The notes under the pieces are model-generated. The model searched no databases. It saw only the letters and a program-made list of their open reading frames with translations, and was not told where the DNA came from. Shown here in pieces: positions 63,665 through 64,000 of a stretch of DNA of 64,000 nucleotides. The position numbers were made by a program, and so were the translations under genes. How positions within the stretch are numbered: the stretch's first letter is position 1; each line of letters starts with the position of its first letter. The DNA is from Paenibacillus macerans (GTDB lineage Bacteria; Bacillota; Bacilli; Paenibacillales; Paenibacillaceae), in NCBI RefSeq assembly GCF_023715465.1, contig NZ_JAMBOE010000005.1, positions 310,001 to 374,000 on the forward strand, written 5' to 3'.

Positions 63665-64000
63665 CACGGTTGACCATCCTTATTTGTTTTGGCTGGGCGC
63701 GGCCGGTGGTGCAGACAGAGCGTGACCGGCTGGCCTTTCATCCTCCTACACAGCGGATCGCCGCACAGATTGCAGCCGACCTCTACCTCTTTCCGCTCTA
63801 CTTGCTCTACTTGCTGCTCTTGTTGCGGCATTGGCGGCTCTGAATGCGGTACTTGCAGCTCTGACTGCGGCTCCGTCCGCAACTCCTGATCCGTAGCTTC
63901 GGCCACGGGCGCCTGTTCCGCTTCCGGATCCGCTACCGTTTTCCCGCCCGCAGTTTCCTCCAGCGGCTCTACAGGCGTCTGTTCCGCCCCCGATTCGGTG
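63664..64000 (-). CDS. C-terminal part of a probable shell-associated protein, cut by window edge
   Basis: The frame stays open to the right edge. The visible part, about 111 residues, is a long acidic linker rich in Glu, Pro and Gln (VEPLEETAGG ... EQQVEQVERKE), then a Cys-rich tail: CNLCGDPLCRRMKGQ and LCLHH. Similar short Cys-rich tails after an acidic linker occur on some BMC shell proteins of glycyl-radical compartments, as I recall, so a shell protein is the likely identity. The CxxCx4C...CxHH spacing could bind a metal or cluster. The GTG at 63906 is only an internal codon. Confidence 0.55.
   Translation of the reverse strand, partial: TESGAEQTPVEPLEETAGGKTVADPEAEQAPVAEATDQELRTEPQSELQVPHSEPPMPQQEQQVEQVERKEVEVGCNLCGDPLCRRMKGQPVTLCLHHRPRPAKTNKDGQP

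Overview
The window reads as a chromosomal segment of a moderately GC-rich, spore-forming Bacillota, most likely Paenibacillus or a close relative. This is an inference from gene content: a SAM-riboswitch methionine transporter, CtaA, a YtgP-type MurJ, a YppC-like DUF2515 protein, an RQC-minor zinc-ribbon protein, a YjcZ-like peptide, NrdIEF with paired NrdR boxes, LplB/LplC/LipO-type sugar uptake, and long intergenic spaces filled with small repeats. No rRNA or tRNA gene was seen.

Layout. 1-6.5 kb, minus strand: metI (edge) and metN with their riboswitch leader, a HEPN-domain protein, a UbiD-type decarboxylase, ctaA and a thioredoxin-like protein. 6.5-13.1 kb: a DUF2515 protein with an Ala/Gly-rich insert, about 1 kb of tandem repeats, murJ, DUF456, a HAD phosphatase and an RQC-minor protein. 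13.2-25.4 kb: a fructan-use locus on the minus strand (two permeases, a binding lipoprotein, a cytosolic GH32, a ROK fructokinase, a large secreted multimodular GH32) with a divergent LacI regulator. 25.7-29.3 kb: an mntABCD-type metal transporter with two MntR-like sites. 29.4-38.9 kb: a response regulator, a histidine kinase and a membrane-anchored propeller protein, followed by an export system made of a TolC-like protein, an HlyD-like adaptor and a MacB-type ATPase and permease; then, convergent, a sigma factor and a decapitated polysaccharide deacetylase. 39-43.3 kb: two tandem paralogous class B penicillin-binding proteins. 43.5-48.2 kb: a membrane transglutaminase, a small membrane protein, an MFS transporter, a YjcZ-like peptide and a GNAT-YoaP protein. 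48.2-51.8 kb: nrdIEF. 51.8-54.3 kb: mostly non-coding, with an SOS-type promoter in front of a frameshifted IS1595-like transposase gene. 54.4-64 kb: a glycyl-radical-enzyme microcompartment operon (shell-like protein, PduL, flavoprotein, aldehyde dehydrogenase, EutN/CcmL vertex protein, alcohol dehydrogenase, glycyl radical enzyme, activase, acetate kinase), cut by the right edge.

Most notable: three places (29.5, 33.1 and 38.9 kb) carry the same promoter design. It is an 18-bp box containing two TACAA half-sites 11 bp apart, then exactly 29 bp, then a perfect TATAAT with no recognisable -35. One drives the TolC/HlyD/MacB operon, one drives the deacetylase remnant plus sigma factor, and one, beside the response-regulator gene, drives an apparent 65-nt RNA ending in a strong terminator. 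This looks like an undescribed activator regulon for the two-component system encoded between them. Other points worth following are the encapsulation-peptide-like insert inside the glycyl radical enzyme, the LexA-like boxes on a transposase-derived gene, five near-palindromic ATTGG/CCAAT-type sites before the DUF2515 gene, and a MITE-like repeat lodged between the SAM riboswitch and metN.
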